From positions 1-35,055 of the forward strand of contig QIKP01000012.1 of the NCBI GenBank assembly GCA_003233055.1: DNA of 35,055 nucleotides, given 5' to 3'. Shown here one piece after another: positions 17,680-25,292 of this stretch. The notes beneath the pieces were generated by a model. It did no database searches. It was not told the origin of the DNA and saw only the letters and a list, made by a program, of their open reading frames with translations. The first letter of the stretch is position 1. Every line of letters starts with the position of its first letter. Made by a program: the position numbers and the translations under genes. This DNA comes from Planctomycetaceae bacterium. Its GTDB lineage: Bacteria; Planctomycetota; Planctomycetia; Pirellulales; Lacipirellulaceae.

Positions 17680-18167
17680 TCGAGGGGTTCTCCTATTCGA
17701 GCGAAGGGTTGATCGGGGTAGGCTAGCTTCGTGGCTCGATCGCGAGGAATTCCTAATTTCTCTAACCAGTACGCCTCGGCCTGCCGCATGACCTTGGCTT
17801 TGGCTGGTTCTTTGTCGTCGAGACCAACTAAGTGCAGCGTCCCATGGACCACGTAGAGCAGCAGTTCTTCGTGCGGTTCGGTGCCATAGTCGGCTGCGTT
17901 CGTAAGGGCCGTTTCCGCGCTAACGACGATTTCCCCTTCGAGGGGTTCCCCCTCTTCTGACAAAGGAAAGCTCAATACGTCGGTCGGGTAGTCGTGTCCC
18001 AAGTACTCGCGATTGAGGGATTGCATTTGGTCGTCCCCCACGATCACCAGGCTGAGTATGGCGGTCTCCCAGCCGGCGTCTGTGAGGACCAGCCCACACG
18101 CATGGGCCATCGCCTGCTGGTCGATCACCAACTGCTGCTGCCGATTCGAGATGGCAATGTGGGGCAT
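17676..18167 (-). CDS. ybeY: endoribonuclease YbeY
   Basis: YbeY is a zinc-dependent RNase active in 16S rRNA 3'-end maturation and ribosome quality control. The 163-residue product has the conserved block LNREYLGHDYPTDVLSFPL and the metal-site block HGTLHLVGLDD. In the canonical H-G-x-L-H-L-x-G-Y-D-H pattern the final residue is a third zinc-binding histidine; here H108 and H112 remain but that position is Asp118. Asp can bind zinc, so activity is plausible but the site is altered. The ATG at 18167 follows the pgpH-like stop by six bases, with a TAAGGA ribosome-binding site built into that stop. The next gene overlaps by four bases. Confidence 0.92.
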   Translation of the reverse strand: MPHIAISNRQQQLVIDQQAMAHACGLVLTDAGWETAILSLVIVGDDQMQSLNREYLGHDYPTDVLSFPLSEEGEPLEGEIVVSAETALTNAADYGTEPHEELLLYVVHGTLHLVGLDDKEPAKAKVMRQAEAYWLEKLGIPRDRATKLAYPDQPFARIGEPLE

Positions 18168-18173
18168 GGTTCC

Positions 18174-20435
18174 TTAAGCCGTTTCTTGATCGGGGTACTT
18201 TACCCGTCCATGATAGACGGCGGTGAGCGATTTGACCAAGCTGTCGCTAATTTTCCGGACTTCTTCCAGCGTCAGCCCGCATTCATCAAACTGCCCATCT
18301 AAGAGCCGCTTCCGTGAAAGGTCCTCCACCAAACTCTCGATTCGAGCCGGGGTAGGCTCGACCAGTACCCGGCTGGCACTCTCGACGGCGTCCGCCAACA
18401 TCAAGACGCCCGCCTCTTTTGTTTGTGGCTTCGGGCCGGGATAGCGGAACGAGCTTTCATCGACTTCCGACGCATTCGGATCGTTCTCTCTGCGATCGGT
18501 TGCCTGACGATAGAAGTACTCGACCAGCGTCGTACCATGGTGCTGCTGAATAAAATCAATGATCGGTTCGGGAAGCTTCTCCTTGCGGCCAAGGTCGGCA
18601 CCATCTTTGACATGGGCGATAATCACCAACGTACTCATCGCGGGCACCAGTGCGTCGTGGCGGTTGTCGCCTTGGCTCTGATTCTCGACAAAGTAGCCCG
18701 GTTTGAGCATCTTTCCAATATCGTGAAAATACGCGCCGACTCGGACAAGCAATCCGCGTGCCCCGATCGACTCGGCAGCAGCCTCGGCGAGCGACGCTAC
18801 GTTGATGGAATGGTTGTAGGTGCCTGGCGCGCGACGAACCAGTTCTTGGAGAAGCGGATGGGCCGGATCGCCAAGCTCCAACAGGCTCAGATCGGTTTGC
18901 ACCTGAAAGAGCCTTTCGACCAGCGGCAAGCCACAGGTCATCAACGACCCGGCAATCACCGACCAAAGCGAGAGACGCAACGCGATCTGGAGTGTAGGAA
19001 GAAACGGATCGCCGACAAGAGCACCGACACCCAGGTTTGTCAGAAAGGCAACTGCGGCGGCGGCAAAACTAACGATCAACAACTTGCTGCGAGTCCGTAC
19101 CGAGTCGAGCGCGATAATCGCACCTGCCACGGTCGCCATCAGCACGATCGCTTCGGACAAATCGGATCCGACCGCTACCACGCCAAGGAGTGTCACGGCG
19201 GTCGATAGCAAAAGCGCCAGTGGTTGGGAGTAGGCAACCGCCAAGGTCATCCCGAAGAGCAGCAGCGGTATGACTTCGGCCTGCGGGATGAACCCGAAGG
19301 TCATGGTCGTCAGGACAACGGCTAGCACAAACGCCGCTAACACACCGATGAACCGAGACATTTCCAAAAGGACACGAGGTTCAAGCTTGTAGGTATAGAA
19401 GCCACAAAGCGTGTAGAGGGCGACGTACATACCGAAAATCGCGAGCGAGCGAGCCGCCCGATCGGTCCAAGTGAGTTGGGAAAGCCGCTCGGCGTGGCCC
19501 AACGTGAGTTTCTCAAACTCTTCTGGCCCGATAGGAACTCCTGCCATCGCCAGGACATCGCCCACGGCAATTTCGCTCATTTTCGGTTCGACCAATTCGG
19601 CCGCTTTCTCGCGTTCCTGGCGAGTCGCCTCGGGGTTGAGCGAAAGGGTGGCAGGGAGATCCGGCCGGAGCCGCGCGAAGAGTTGCGAGGCGAGTTCGAG
19701 CGTCGGGAGCTCTTGCTCCAAGAGTCGCTGGACCTGGTCTCGCACATGGACCAACAGGACATCGTTGATTTCTACCTGCTGCTCAAATCCCTTATCGTCG
19801 GGTTGGCGAACGCTAATGCTCGTCGACGATGCGAGCCATTCCTCGGGAAGCGCTTCCAAAACTCCTTGTTGCTCAAGCGGCGCGAAGATATCGTCGAGCG
19901 ACTTTTGGATTTTTTCGGTAGCCCCGTCGACTGCTAACGTCTCTTGGAGCTGATCGAATTGCTTGGCCTCTTCTTCTTCGGTCGGCTTGGGGGTTCCTTC
20001 GGCAAGCTCGGGCTGGAAACGGGCCCAGATTTTGCGATCGGCCAAATCGAGCGATTCGGCACCAGCAAGCTGGGCCAGCTCGTTAAGCACTCGAGCCTTG
20101 AGTTCCACGAGAGGTTGAGAGTTCTGGTCGTAAACGGCGGTCGCATTTTTCTGGGCTTGTTTTTTCGCTTCGTCGGTAGCGCCTTGGTCAATCTGAGAAA
20201 AATCGACTCGCGCCACCACATTCCGAAGAGAAATATCCCCAAGACGGTACTCCAACGGCGGAGCCCAGCCCTGCGTCGTCGCCCAAAGAATAATCGCCAC
20301 CACCCCACAGAGCGCTAGCCGAAGCATGACCGGCCCGCGTTGCACGTTGCCAAAGAACGAAACCCATCGACCGGGTGGCAATTCCACGGCGGCGACGCGA
20401 TCGCTTCGAGTTCGGATTGGAGAACCGTTGGGCAT
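18174..20435 (-). CDS. pgpH: 7TM-HD phosphohydrolase (PgpH-like, probable cyclic-di-AMP phosphodiesterase)
   Basis: 753 residues. One N-terminal membrane helix (near residues 33-52) is followed by a large extracytoplasmic domain (about 60-330) whose start RLGDISLRNVVARVDF is the typical 7TMR-HDED entry motif. A cluster of about seven helices (about 335-520) follows, and then a cytoplasmic HD domain. HD residues visible are YNHSINVASLAEAA (about 540), FHDIGKMLKPGYF (about 570), ALVPAMSTLVIIAHVKDG and FIQQHHGTTLVEYFY. In Listeria and Bacillus relatives PgpH cleaves cyclic-di-AMP. That function is inferred, since no cyclase gene is in this window. It lies between phoH (26 bases upstream) and ybeY (6 bases downstream), a neighbourhood also seen in Firmicutes. 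Confidence 0.87.
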   Translation of the reverse strand: MPNGSPIRTRSDRVAAVELPPGRWVSFFGNVQRGPVMLRLALCGVVAIILWATTQGWAPPLEYRLGDISLRNVVARVDFSQIDQGATDEAKKQAQKNATAVYDQNSQPLVELKARVLNELAQLAGAESLDLADRKIWARFQPELAEGTPKPTEEEEAKQFDQLQETLAVDGATEKIQKSLDDIFAPLEQQGVLEALPEEWLASSTSISVRQPDDKGFEQQVEINDVLLVHVRDQVQRLLEQELPTLELASQLFARLRPDLPATLSLNPEATRQEREKAAELVEPKMSEIAVGDVLAMAGVPIGPEEFEKLTLGHAERLSQLTWTDRAARSLAIFGMYVALYTLCGFYTYKLEPRVLLEMSRFIGVLAAFVLAVVLTTMTFGFIPQAEVIPLLLFGMTLAVAYSQPLALLLSTAVTLLGVVAVGSDLSEAIVLMATVAGAIIALDSVRTRSKLLIVSFAAAAVAFLTNLGVGALVGDPFLPTLQIALRLSLWSVIAGSLMTCGLPLVERLFQVQTDLSLLELGDPAHPLLQELVRRAPGTYNHSINVASLAEAAAESIGARGLLVRVGAYFHDIGKMLKPGYFVENQSQGDNRHDALVPAMSTLVIIAHVKDGADLGRKEKLPEPIIDFIQQHHGTTLVEYFYRQATDRRENDPNASEVDESSFRYPGPKPQTKEAGVLMLADAVESASRVLVEPTPARIESLVEDLSRKRLLDGQFDECGLTLEEVRKISDSLVKSLTAVYHGRVKYPDQETA

Positions 20436-20461
20436 GGATGTTGTTTATCGGCGTGCGGCTT

Positions 20462-21460
20462 TTACCGCCCCGATCCCTCCTCGTAGGCTCGAACAATCGC
20501 CTCGACAAGCCGATGGCGGACAATATCGGCCTTGGTAAGTTCCACGAGCGAACAACCGTCGACTTGCTTGAGCCGGGCCATGGCGTCGGTCAAGCCACTC
20601 CGAGTGTGCGACGGGAGGTCGACCTGCGACGTATCTCCCGACACCACGACCTTGGAGTTGGCCCCCATCCGGGTGAGGAACATTTTCATCTGCGCAACGG
20701 TGGTGTTCTGGGCTTCGTCCATGATGATGAAGGCGTTGTTGAGGGTCCTGCCTCGCATGTAGGCGAGAGGCACGACTTCGATCACGTCATCGGCCATGTA
20801 ACGTTTCACTTGGTCGTAATCCATCATCTCGCCAAGTGCGTCAAGAAGCGGCCGCAAGTAGGGATTGATTTTGGAAAGCAAATCCCCAGGCAGATAGCCT
20901 AGGCTCTCGCCTGCTTCCACAGCAGGGCGCACCAAAACAATTTTTTGCATCTGCTTGGTTTTGAGCGCCTCAATGGCGGTGGCAACGGCTAGGTAGGTCT
21001 TGCCGGTGCCGGCTGGGCCAACGCAGAAGACGAGATCGTGGTTGCGAATCGCCTCGATATAGGCCCCCTGTCCGGTCGTGCGAGGACGAATCGCTTGCCC
21101 AAGAGGCCCTGCTTCGACCGGCAGCCCCGACGACTCAGGCGATTTGCCAAGCACTTGGCCAATGATGGCTTCGACACCCGCCTGGTCGAGCGAACCTTCT
21201 CGGTTAACAACGGCGCGCATCTGCTCGAAAATAGCTGTCGCGCTAAGAACGGCTGACTCCGGACCGCTGAGATGAATTTTTCCACGGCGCGCAGCAATCT
21301 TCGCGTCGGTCGACTCGCGAACACGGCGGAGATGTTGGTCCGAGATTCCCAGGAGTAGCAGGAGCTGCTCGGGACTGCCAACCGGGATGGATGCTTCGAT
21401 CATCAACAGACGCGGCGGCACACTGGCCGCCACGATGGGTGTCGGAATAGGACGGCTCAT
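20462..21460 (-). CDS. phoH: PhoH family ATPase
   Basis: A 332-residue protein with an N-terminal KH-like RNA-binding region (about 15-110, containing GISDQHLRRVRESTDAKI) and a PhoH P-loop domain. Walker A is VGPAGTGKTYLAVA and Walker B is AFIIMDEAQNTT, with family blocks KIVLVRPAVEAGESLGYLPGD, LAYMRGRTLNNAFI and VVVSGDTSQVDLP. Relatives are ATPases or putative helicases linked to RNA metabolism and rRNA maturation together with YbeY. The ATG at 21460 matches the family length. It lies 26 bases upstream of the pgpH-like gene, and cdsA is 252 bases upstream across a gap with a large inverted repeat. Confidence 0.95.
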   Translation of the reverse strand: MSRPIPTPIVAASVPPRLLMIEASIPVGSPEQLLLLLGISDQHLRRVRESTDAKIAARRGKIHLSGPESAVLSATAIFEQMRAVVNREGSLDQAGVEAIIGQVLGKSPESSGLPVEAGPLGQAIRPRTTGQGAYIEAIRNHDLVFCVGPAGTGKTYLAVATAIEALKTKQMQKIVLVRPAVEAGESLGYLPGDLLSKINPYLRPLLDALGEMMDYDQVKRYMADDVIEVVPLAYMRGRTLNNAFIIMDEAQNTTVAQMKMFLTRMGANSKVVVSGDTSQVDLPSHTRSGLTDAMARLKQVDGCSLVELTKADIVRHRLVEAIVRAYEEGSGR

Positions 21461-21560
21461 TCCGCGCCGCCTCAGTATGGTTAACTATACCTAATCCGCC
21501 CCCTAAGGAGCCACCCACCGCGGCAATCAACGCCACAACTCTCAATAGGCATTAGGGTTA

Positions 21561-21625
21561 GGGCGATTGGAGCGGTTACAGCAGGGGAGGGCGGTTGGCG
21601 AACGAGGAGCCCGCTCCAATCGCCC
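21561..21625. repeat. 15-bp perfect inverted repeat between cdsA and phoH
   Basis: GGGCGATTGGAGCGG (21561-21575) is exactly complementary to CCGCTCCAATCGCCC (21611-21625), with 35 bases between. It lies in the gap transcribed between cdsA and phoH. It may be a REP-like or transposon-derived element, or a processing hairpin. No T-tract follows on the minus strand. Confidence 0.8.
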
Positions 21626-21626
21626 C

Positions 21627-21640
21627 GACCAAGCTTGGTC
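21627..21640. repeat. 14-base perfect palindrome GACCAAGCTTGGTC
   Basis: It is immediately beside the 15-bp inverted repeat. The flanking GCCCCGACCAA(G)CTT resembles the complement of 6750-6768 (GCCCCGACCAATCTTAG) in the trxB-asnS gap, suggesting a dispersed intergenic element. Confidence 0.6.
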
Positions 21641-21712
21641 CGGGCTAAGGGGTTCCTTTCTTCCGACTCGGAACGGTTGCGCCCTCCTCAGCGAGAGAGA
21701 GGGATTTTCCCT

Positions 21713-22690
21713 TCAGGGCCCCACGACATGGCCCATCCAGAGGGCATACGAAACGGGCGCGGCAAACAAGATTGAGTCCAAGAGGTCGAGAAAACCGCCA
21801 AAGCCAGGCATCCAGGTACTGGAGTCCTTCACGCCTGCATCGCGTTTCAGCAGGGAAACCGCTAGGTCGCCGAGCACCCCTGCAATCCCGACAACGACTG
21901 CGTAGGTTAGCGCGCCGGCGATCCACTGGGGCCAACCGTGGTCCGTTTTGCAGCCGAGCAGATCGGCCACGGGCCCCAGGAACAGCATCGCGGCAAAGAT
22001 CGCCCCCACGAATCCGCCGATCGACCCCTCCCACGTTTTGCCAGGACTTAGCTTGGGCGTCATTTTGTGCTTGCCGAAGGCATGCCCGGCGAAGTAAGCA
22101 CCGGTGTCGTTGCACTTGACCACGGCAATCGTCGAAAGCAACGCGAGCATCCCCCACCGGCAATCGTCCCCCCACTTGTCTCCCGAAATAATGCGGAGTT
22201 GTACGACGAATCCCATGAGCCCCCCGGCGTAAGCAATGCTGAACATGGTTCGGGAAATTCGAGTAAGGATCGTTCCTGGTGGCTGGTCGGGACCATCGTA
22301 GTAGCGCATCTCATAGATCAGGGCGAGGAGCAATCCGCCAATGAGTCCCCAAGCGATCCACCCCGTTCGCCCGCTGACGCCACCATCCGGGTAATAGAGC
22401 GTCATCGGCGCGGTGCTTGCCAGCACGGTAAACATGGTCGCGGCGTAGACGAGCGGGCGGGAGGGGATCGACTTGGTGCGGTCCCGCTTCGCCTCGGCGA
22501 CGCTCGACCCCATACGATTGGCGGCCCCTTTTTCGTAGAGCCCCAAGATTTCGCCCGCGCACATCCAGGCAATCACCAGCGCGAGTGGCAACATCACGAT
22601 GCCAGGTCGCGGGCCAAATTGATCGAGCCACGCGAGGCCCAGGACCAACGTGATCGCGATCGCAGCCAGGAGGAGTCGCCAGTGAAGCAA
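21713..22690 (-). CDS. cdsA: phosphatidate cytidylyltransferase
   Basis: CdsA makes CDP-diacylglycerol from phosphatidate and CTP, feeding all phospholipid synthesis at the inner membrane. The 325-residue product has about eight hydrophobic helices and the family blocks KLSPGKTWEGSIGG and, at the C-terminus, SLLKRDAGVKDSS followed by MPGFGGFLDLLDS (294-306). The standard signature has His at the F297 position and Arg at L303 (PGHGG-x-x-DR-x-D), so two signature residues differ. Other catalytic residues (K282/R283, K288/D289, D302, D305) are kept. The start is TTG at 22690: the product begins directly with LHWRLLLAAIAITLV, and no ATG or GTG lies upstream in the gap after uppS. A tandem heptamer array occupies the place where a ribosome-binding site would be expected. 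Confidence 0.93.
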   Translation of the reverse strand: MLHWRLLLAAIAITLVLGLAWLDQFGPRPGIVMLPLALVIAWMCAGEILGLYEKGAANRMGSSVAEAKRDRTKSIPSRPLVYAATMFTVLASTAPMTLYYPDGGVSGRTGWIAWGLIGGLLLALIYEMRYYDGPDQPPGTILTRISRTMFSIAYAGGLMGFVVQLRIISGDKWGDDCRWGMLALLSTIAVVKCNDTGAYFAGHAFGKHKMTPKLSPGKTWEGSIGGFVGAIFAAMLFLGPVADLLGCKTDHGWPQWIAGALTYAVVVGIAGVLGDLAVSLLKRDAGVKDSSTWMPGFGGFLDLLDSILFAAPVSYALWMGHVVGP

Positions 22691-22694
22691 TGCA

Positions 22695-22746
22695 GGGAAA
22701 GGGGAAAGGGGAAAGGGGAAAGGGGAAAGGGGAAAGGGGAAAGGGG
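22695..22746. repeat. tandem heptamer (GGGGAAA) array just upstream of cdsA
   Basis: Six complete GGGGAAA units (22701-22742) plus partial units at both ends fill most of the uppS-cdsA gap. On the transcribed strand it reads TTTCCCC and ends about four bases from the cdsA TTG start. Slippage in units of seven would change leader length but not the coding frame. Confidence 0.92.
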
Positions 22747-22763
22747 ACGAAGTCCGACGCGGA

Positions 22764-23540
22764 CTATTCGTTCTTCGTTATTTGGGTTTCCAAATCGGGT
22801 AATCCGCCGAAGCGTCGGTCGCGGGCGGCGTAGGCTCGGATTGCCTCGTGCAGGGTCTCTTCGTTAAACTCTGGCCAACAGCGTTCGGTCACCCAAATCT
22901 CTGCGTAACTGATTTGCCAAAGCAAAAAGTTGCTCACTCGCATTTCTCCAGCCGTGCGAACGAGCAGGTCAGGATCCGCGAGCCCGGCGGTGTAAAGGTG
23001 CTCCGCGATGGTCTCCTCGGTGATCTCTTCCGGCTCCAGCGTTTCCCGCCGAACCTTGCCAGCAATCGCCCGGACGGCATCGACGAGCTCGCCCCGCCCT
23101 CCATAGTTGATCGCCAGATTCAGCCACATGCCGGTGTTGCTGCGACTCAATTCAATCGTCGTATCGAGTTCATGCAGCACATGATTAGGTATCGCTTCTC
23201 GCCGGCCCAGCATGCGGACGCGAAGGTTGTTTTTCATGATCGGGCCGCGCTGATCGATGATGTACTCCTGCAAGAGATACATCAAGAAGTCAATTTCGTC
23301 GGCCGGCCGTTTCCAGTTTTCGCTCGAGAGGCAGTAGAGCGTCAGTTGCTCGATGCCGAGGTCGGAACAGAGTTCAGTCATTTGCCGAACGGTCGCCGCC
23401 CCGCGCTCGTGCCCTTGGATGCGTGGTAGCCCCTGTCGCTGGGCCCAGCGCCCGTTGCCATCCATGATAATAGCAATGTGCGCAGGCCGCCGCTCAGGAG
23501 GAATATCGGAAAGCGGGCAAGTCAGTTCAGCACTCGGCAT
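22764..23540 (-). CDS. uppS: isoprenyl transferase (undecaprenyl diphosphate synthase)
   Basis: This cis-prenyltransferase extends farnesyl diphosphate with isopentenyl diphosphate to the C55 carrier used for cell-wall and O-antigen precursors. The 258-residue product carries all the family blocks: HIAIIMDGNGRWAQRQGLPR with the catalytic Asp, GHERGAATVRQ, LTLYCLSSENWKRP, NLAINYGGRGELVDAV, LLVRTAGEMRVSNFLLWQ and EIWVTERCWPEF. The family motif RTSGE has Ala for Ser here (RTAGE). The ATG at 23540 is well placed. It follows purA by 73 bases and precedes cdsA by 73, a lipid-precursor pair common in many bacteria. The dxr and rseP genes that often follow cdsA elsewhere are absent. Confidence 0.97.
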   Translation of the reverse strand: MPSAELTCPLSDIPPERRPAHIAIIMDGNGRWAQRQGLPRIQGHERGAATVRQMTELCSDLGIEQLTLYCLSSENWKRPADEIDFLMYLLQEYIIDQRGPIMKNNLRVRMLGRREAIPNHVLHELDTTIELSRSNTGMWLNLAINYGGRGELVDAVRAIAGKVRRETLEPEEITEETIAEHLYTAGLADPDLLVRTAGEMRVSNFLLWQISYAEIWVTERCWPEFNEETLHEAIRAYAARDRRFGGLPDLETQITKNE

Positions 23541-23613
23541 GGCATTTCATTCTTCCCTAGCCGGACCGCTACGTCATCGATCCGCCGTGGCGGGCGGCCC
23601 ACGATTCCGAAAA

Positions 23614-24930
23614 TCATGCGAGGGCTGGTTTTCTTAACGACTCATTCACCACGATCGTTTGCTCACGACCAGGACCGACCGAAACAACATCGACAGGGCA
23701 ACCCACCAGCTCGGCAATACGGTCCAAGTAAGCGTGAGCGGCAGCGGGCAAATCGGAGTACGACTGCACCTGGTCGATTTCCTCACTCCATCCGGGGACC
23801 GATTCGTAAATCGGTTTCACGCGGCGAAGGTCTTCGACATGGCTGGGAAAGACGTTCGTTCGCCGGCCATCGATTTCATACGCCGTGCAGATCTGGATTT
23901 CATCGAGCCCGCTCAGCACGTCGAGCAGCATGAGGCATAGCCCATCGACGCCGCCAAGCCTGGCGGCGTAACGGACCGCCACGACGTCGAGCCAACCGCA
24001 ACGACGGGGTCGCTTGGTCACGGTGCCATATTCGTTGCCCCGGTCGCGGAGGTACTGCCCCTTTTCGTTGTCTTGCTCGGTAGGAAAGGGCCCGCCGCCA
24101 ACGCGTGTGGAATACGCCTTCACGACGCCAAGCACTTTTTCGATGTGGCACCCCGGCACTCCAGAACCGTTAGCGACGCCAACGCCGGAGCTGTTGCTGC
24201 TGGTGACGTAAGGATAGGTCCCATGGTCGACATCGAGCAGGGAACCTTGTGCGCCCTCGAACAGCACGTGCTCGTCTTTTTCCATCGCCGTGAGCAATAT
24301 CTCGGTGGTGTCGGCGACGAACGGCTCCAGGCGGCGGGCAAACTCGGCGTACTGCTCGTAGATCGCTTCGGCGTCGAGCGGCTCAAATTCGCCCTCGTTC
24401 GTCATCGCGGCAAGGACTCGATTTTTCGCTTCGGTGATGCGCGCGATCCGCTCCTTGAAGTCGGGGCGGTACATGTCGCCCAAACGAATGGCGTAGCTCC
24501 TGGCGACCTTGTCTCGGTAACAGGGACCGATGCCGCGCTGCGTGGTGCCGATACTCTCGCCGCCGGTGCTGGTGTCGAGCACGCGGTCCTCGGCAAAATG
24601 CCAGGGAAGAATGACGTGGGTCCGGTCGCTAATTTTGAGCCGGTCTCCATCGAGCCGGATGTCGCGGGCGAGCAGTTCGTCGATCTCCTCCAGCACCTTT
24701 GCTGGATTGAGAACGACGCCCCCGGTGATGACGCAGGTCACCCCCGGCGCGAGCACACCACTGGGCAGGAGAGATAGTTTGTAGACTTCCTTCCCGACGA
24801 CAACGGTATGGCCAGCGTTGGCCCCCCCTTGGTAGCGAACAACGTACCGCCGCCCTGCCGTCAGCAGGTCGACGATTTTTCCCTTCGCCTCGTCGCCCCA
24901 CTGGAGCCCAATCACACAAGTACCTGGCAC
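23614..24930 (-). CDS. purA: adenylosuccinate synthetase
   Basis: PurA forms adenylosuccinate from IMP and aspartate with GTP, the first committed step to AMP, in the cytosol. The 438-residue product has the family blocks GLQWGDEAKGKIVD, VVRYQGGANAGHTVV, TQRGIGPCYRDK, EGAQGSLLDVDHGTYPYVTS and SVGPGREQTIV. The P-loop carries Ala where most homologues have Gly (GDEGKGK). The start is GTG at 24930 with GAGGG about ten bases upstream; the ATG in between is out of frame. It is the first gene of the long minus-strand run and is followed at 73 bases by uppS. Confidence 0.97.
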   Translation of the reverse strand: MPGTCVIGLQWGDEAKGKIVDLLTAGRRYVVRYQGGANAGHTVVVGKEVYKLSLLPSGVLAPGVTCVITGGVVLNPAKVLEEIDELLARDIRLDGDRLKISDRTHVILPWHFAEDRVLDTSTGGESIGTTQRGIGPCYRDKVARSYAIRLGDMYRPDFKERIARITEAKNRVLAAMTNEGEFEPLDAEAIYEQYAEFARRLEPFVADTTEILLTAMEKDEHVLFEGAQGSLLDVDHGTYPYVTSSNSSGVGVANGSGVPGCHIEKVLGVVKAYSTRVGGGPFPTEQDNEKGQYLRDRGNEYGTVTKRPRRCGWLDVVAVRYAARLGGVDGLCLMLLDVLSGLDEIQICTAYEIDGRRTNVFPSHVEDLRRVKPIYESVPGWSEEIDQVQSYSDLPAAAHAYLDRIAELVGCPVDVVSVGPGREQTIVVNESLRKPALA

Positions 24931-25052
24931 CCGTTCGCCCTCATTTTCGCGAGTAAGAATGGTCCAAACCGAGGATTGTAGAGGGCATCGGATCGGGGGA
25001 CAAGTTACCTAACGCAGTCGGGGGTGCCGTTAGCCGAGGGTGGGGTGGGGGG

Positions 25053-25226
25053 TTACGTGACGAAAGGGGCGACGAACGACCACGATTGTCGCGGCTTGCC
25101 TTCTTTGAGCGGATTGCTTTCGACGTAGCGAATCGCACGGCGGACCTCGTCCGGCGTATCCAGGACCTTCCACCGGCCGGTCCCCCAACAGGGGCTCAAC
25201 GGCTCGGCCCCGTGGAACGCGATCAT
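25053..25226 (-). pseudogene. C-terminal remnant of a Y1 (REP-associated/IS200-like) transposase
   Basis: The minus strand codes for 57 residues ending at TAA (25053-25055). They include GTGRWKVLDTPDEVRRAI, RYVESNPLKEGKPRQ and WSFVAPF, which I recognise as the C-terminal end of planctomycete REP-associated Y1 transposases. The frame continues open upstream for about eight codons (LLIPSRSVA) without a start. The catalytic HUH and tyrosine parts, which should lie further upstream, are missing: the space is taken by the sppA terminator and sppA itself. It is therefore a decayed fragment. Assignment is by memory of the family pattern and needs a search. Confidence 0.72.
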
Positions 25227-25253
25227 CGCGACACTCCGACTAGGAATTAAAAG

Positions 25254-25284
25254 GTTCGCCGAGGGGCTTGCCCCCTCGGCGAAC
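25254..25284 (-). terminator. rho-independent terminator of sppA
   Basis: GTTCGCCGAGGGG (25254-25266) and CCCCTCGGCGAAC (25272-25284) form a perfect 13-bp stem with a five-base loop. On the minus strand the stem is followed by CTTTTAATT, a short U-tract. It starts about nine bases after the sppA stop codon. Confidence 0.9.
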
Positions 25285-25292
25285 TGTTTTGG

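Noticed and set aside
16603..17712. 369-residue open frame antisense to the CBS-domain gene
   Set aside because: His/Asp/Arg-rich translation without family motifs, opposite a gene with clear CBS domains.
22695..22746. Heptamer array as a CRISPR-like repeat
   Set aside because: Units are contiguous without spacers and only seven bases long; a simple tandem repeat.
20462..24930. Missing dxr/rseP after cdsA taken as a deletion
   Set aside because: Gene order after cdsA varies widely between phyla, so absence here is not evidence of loss.
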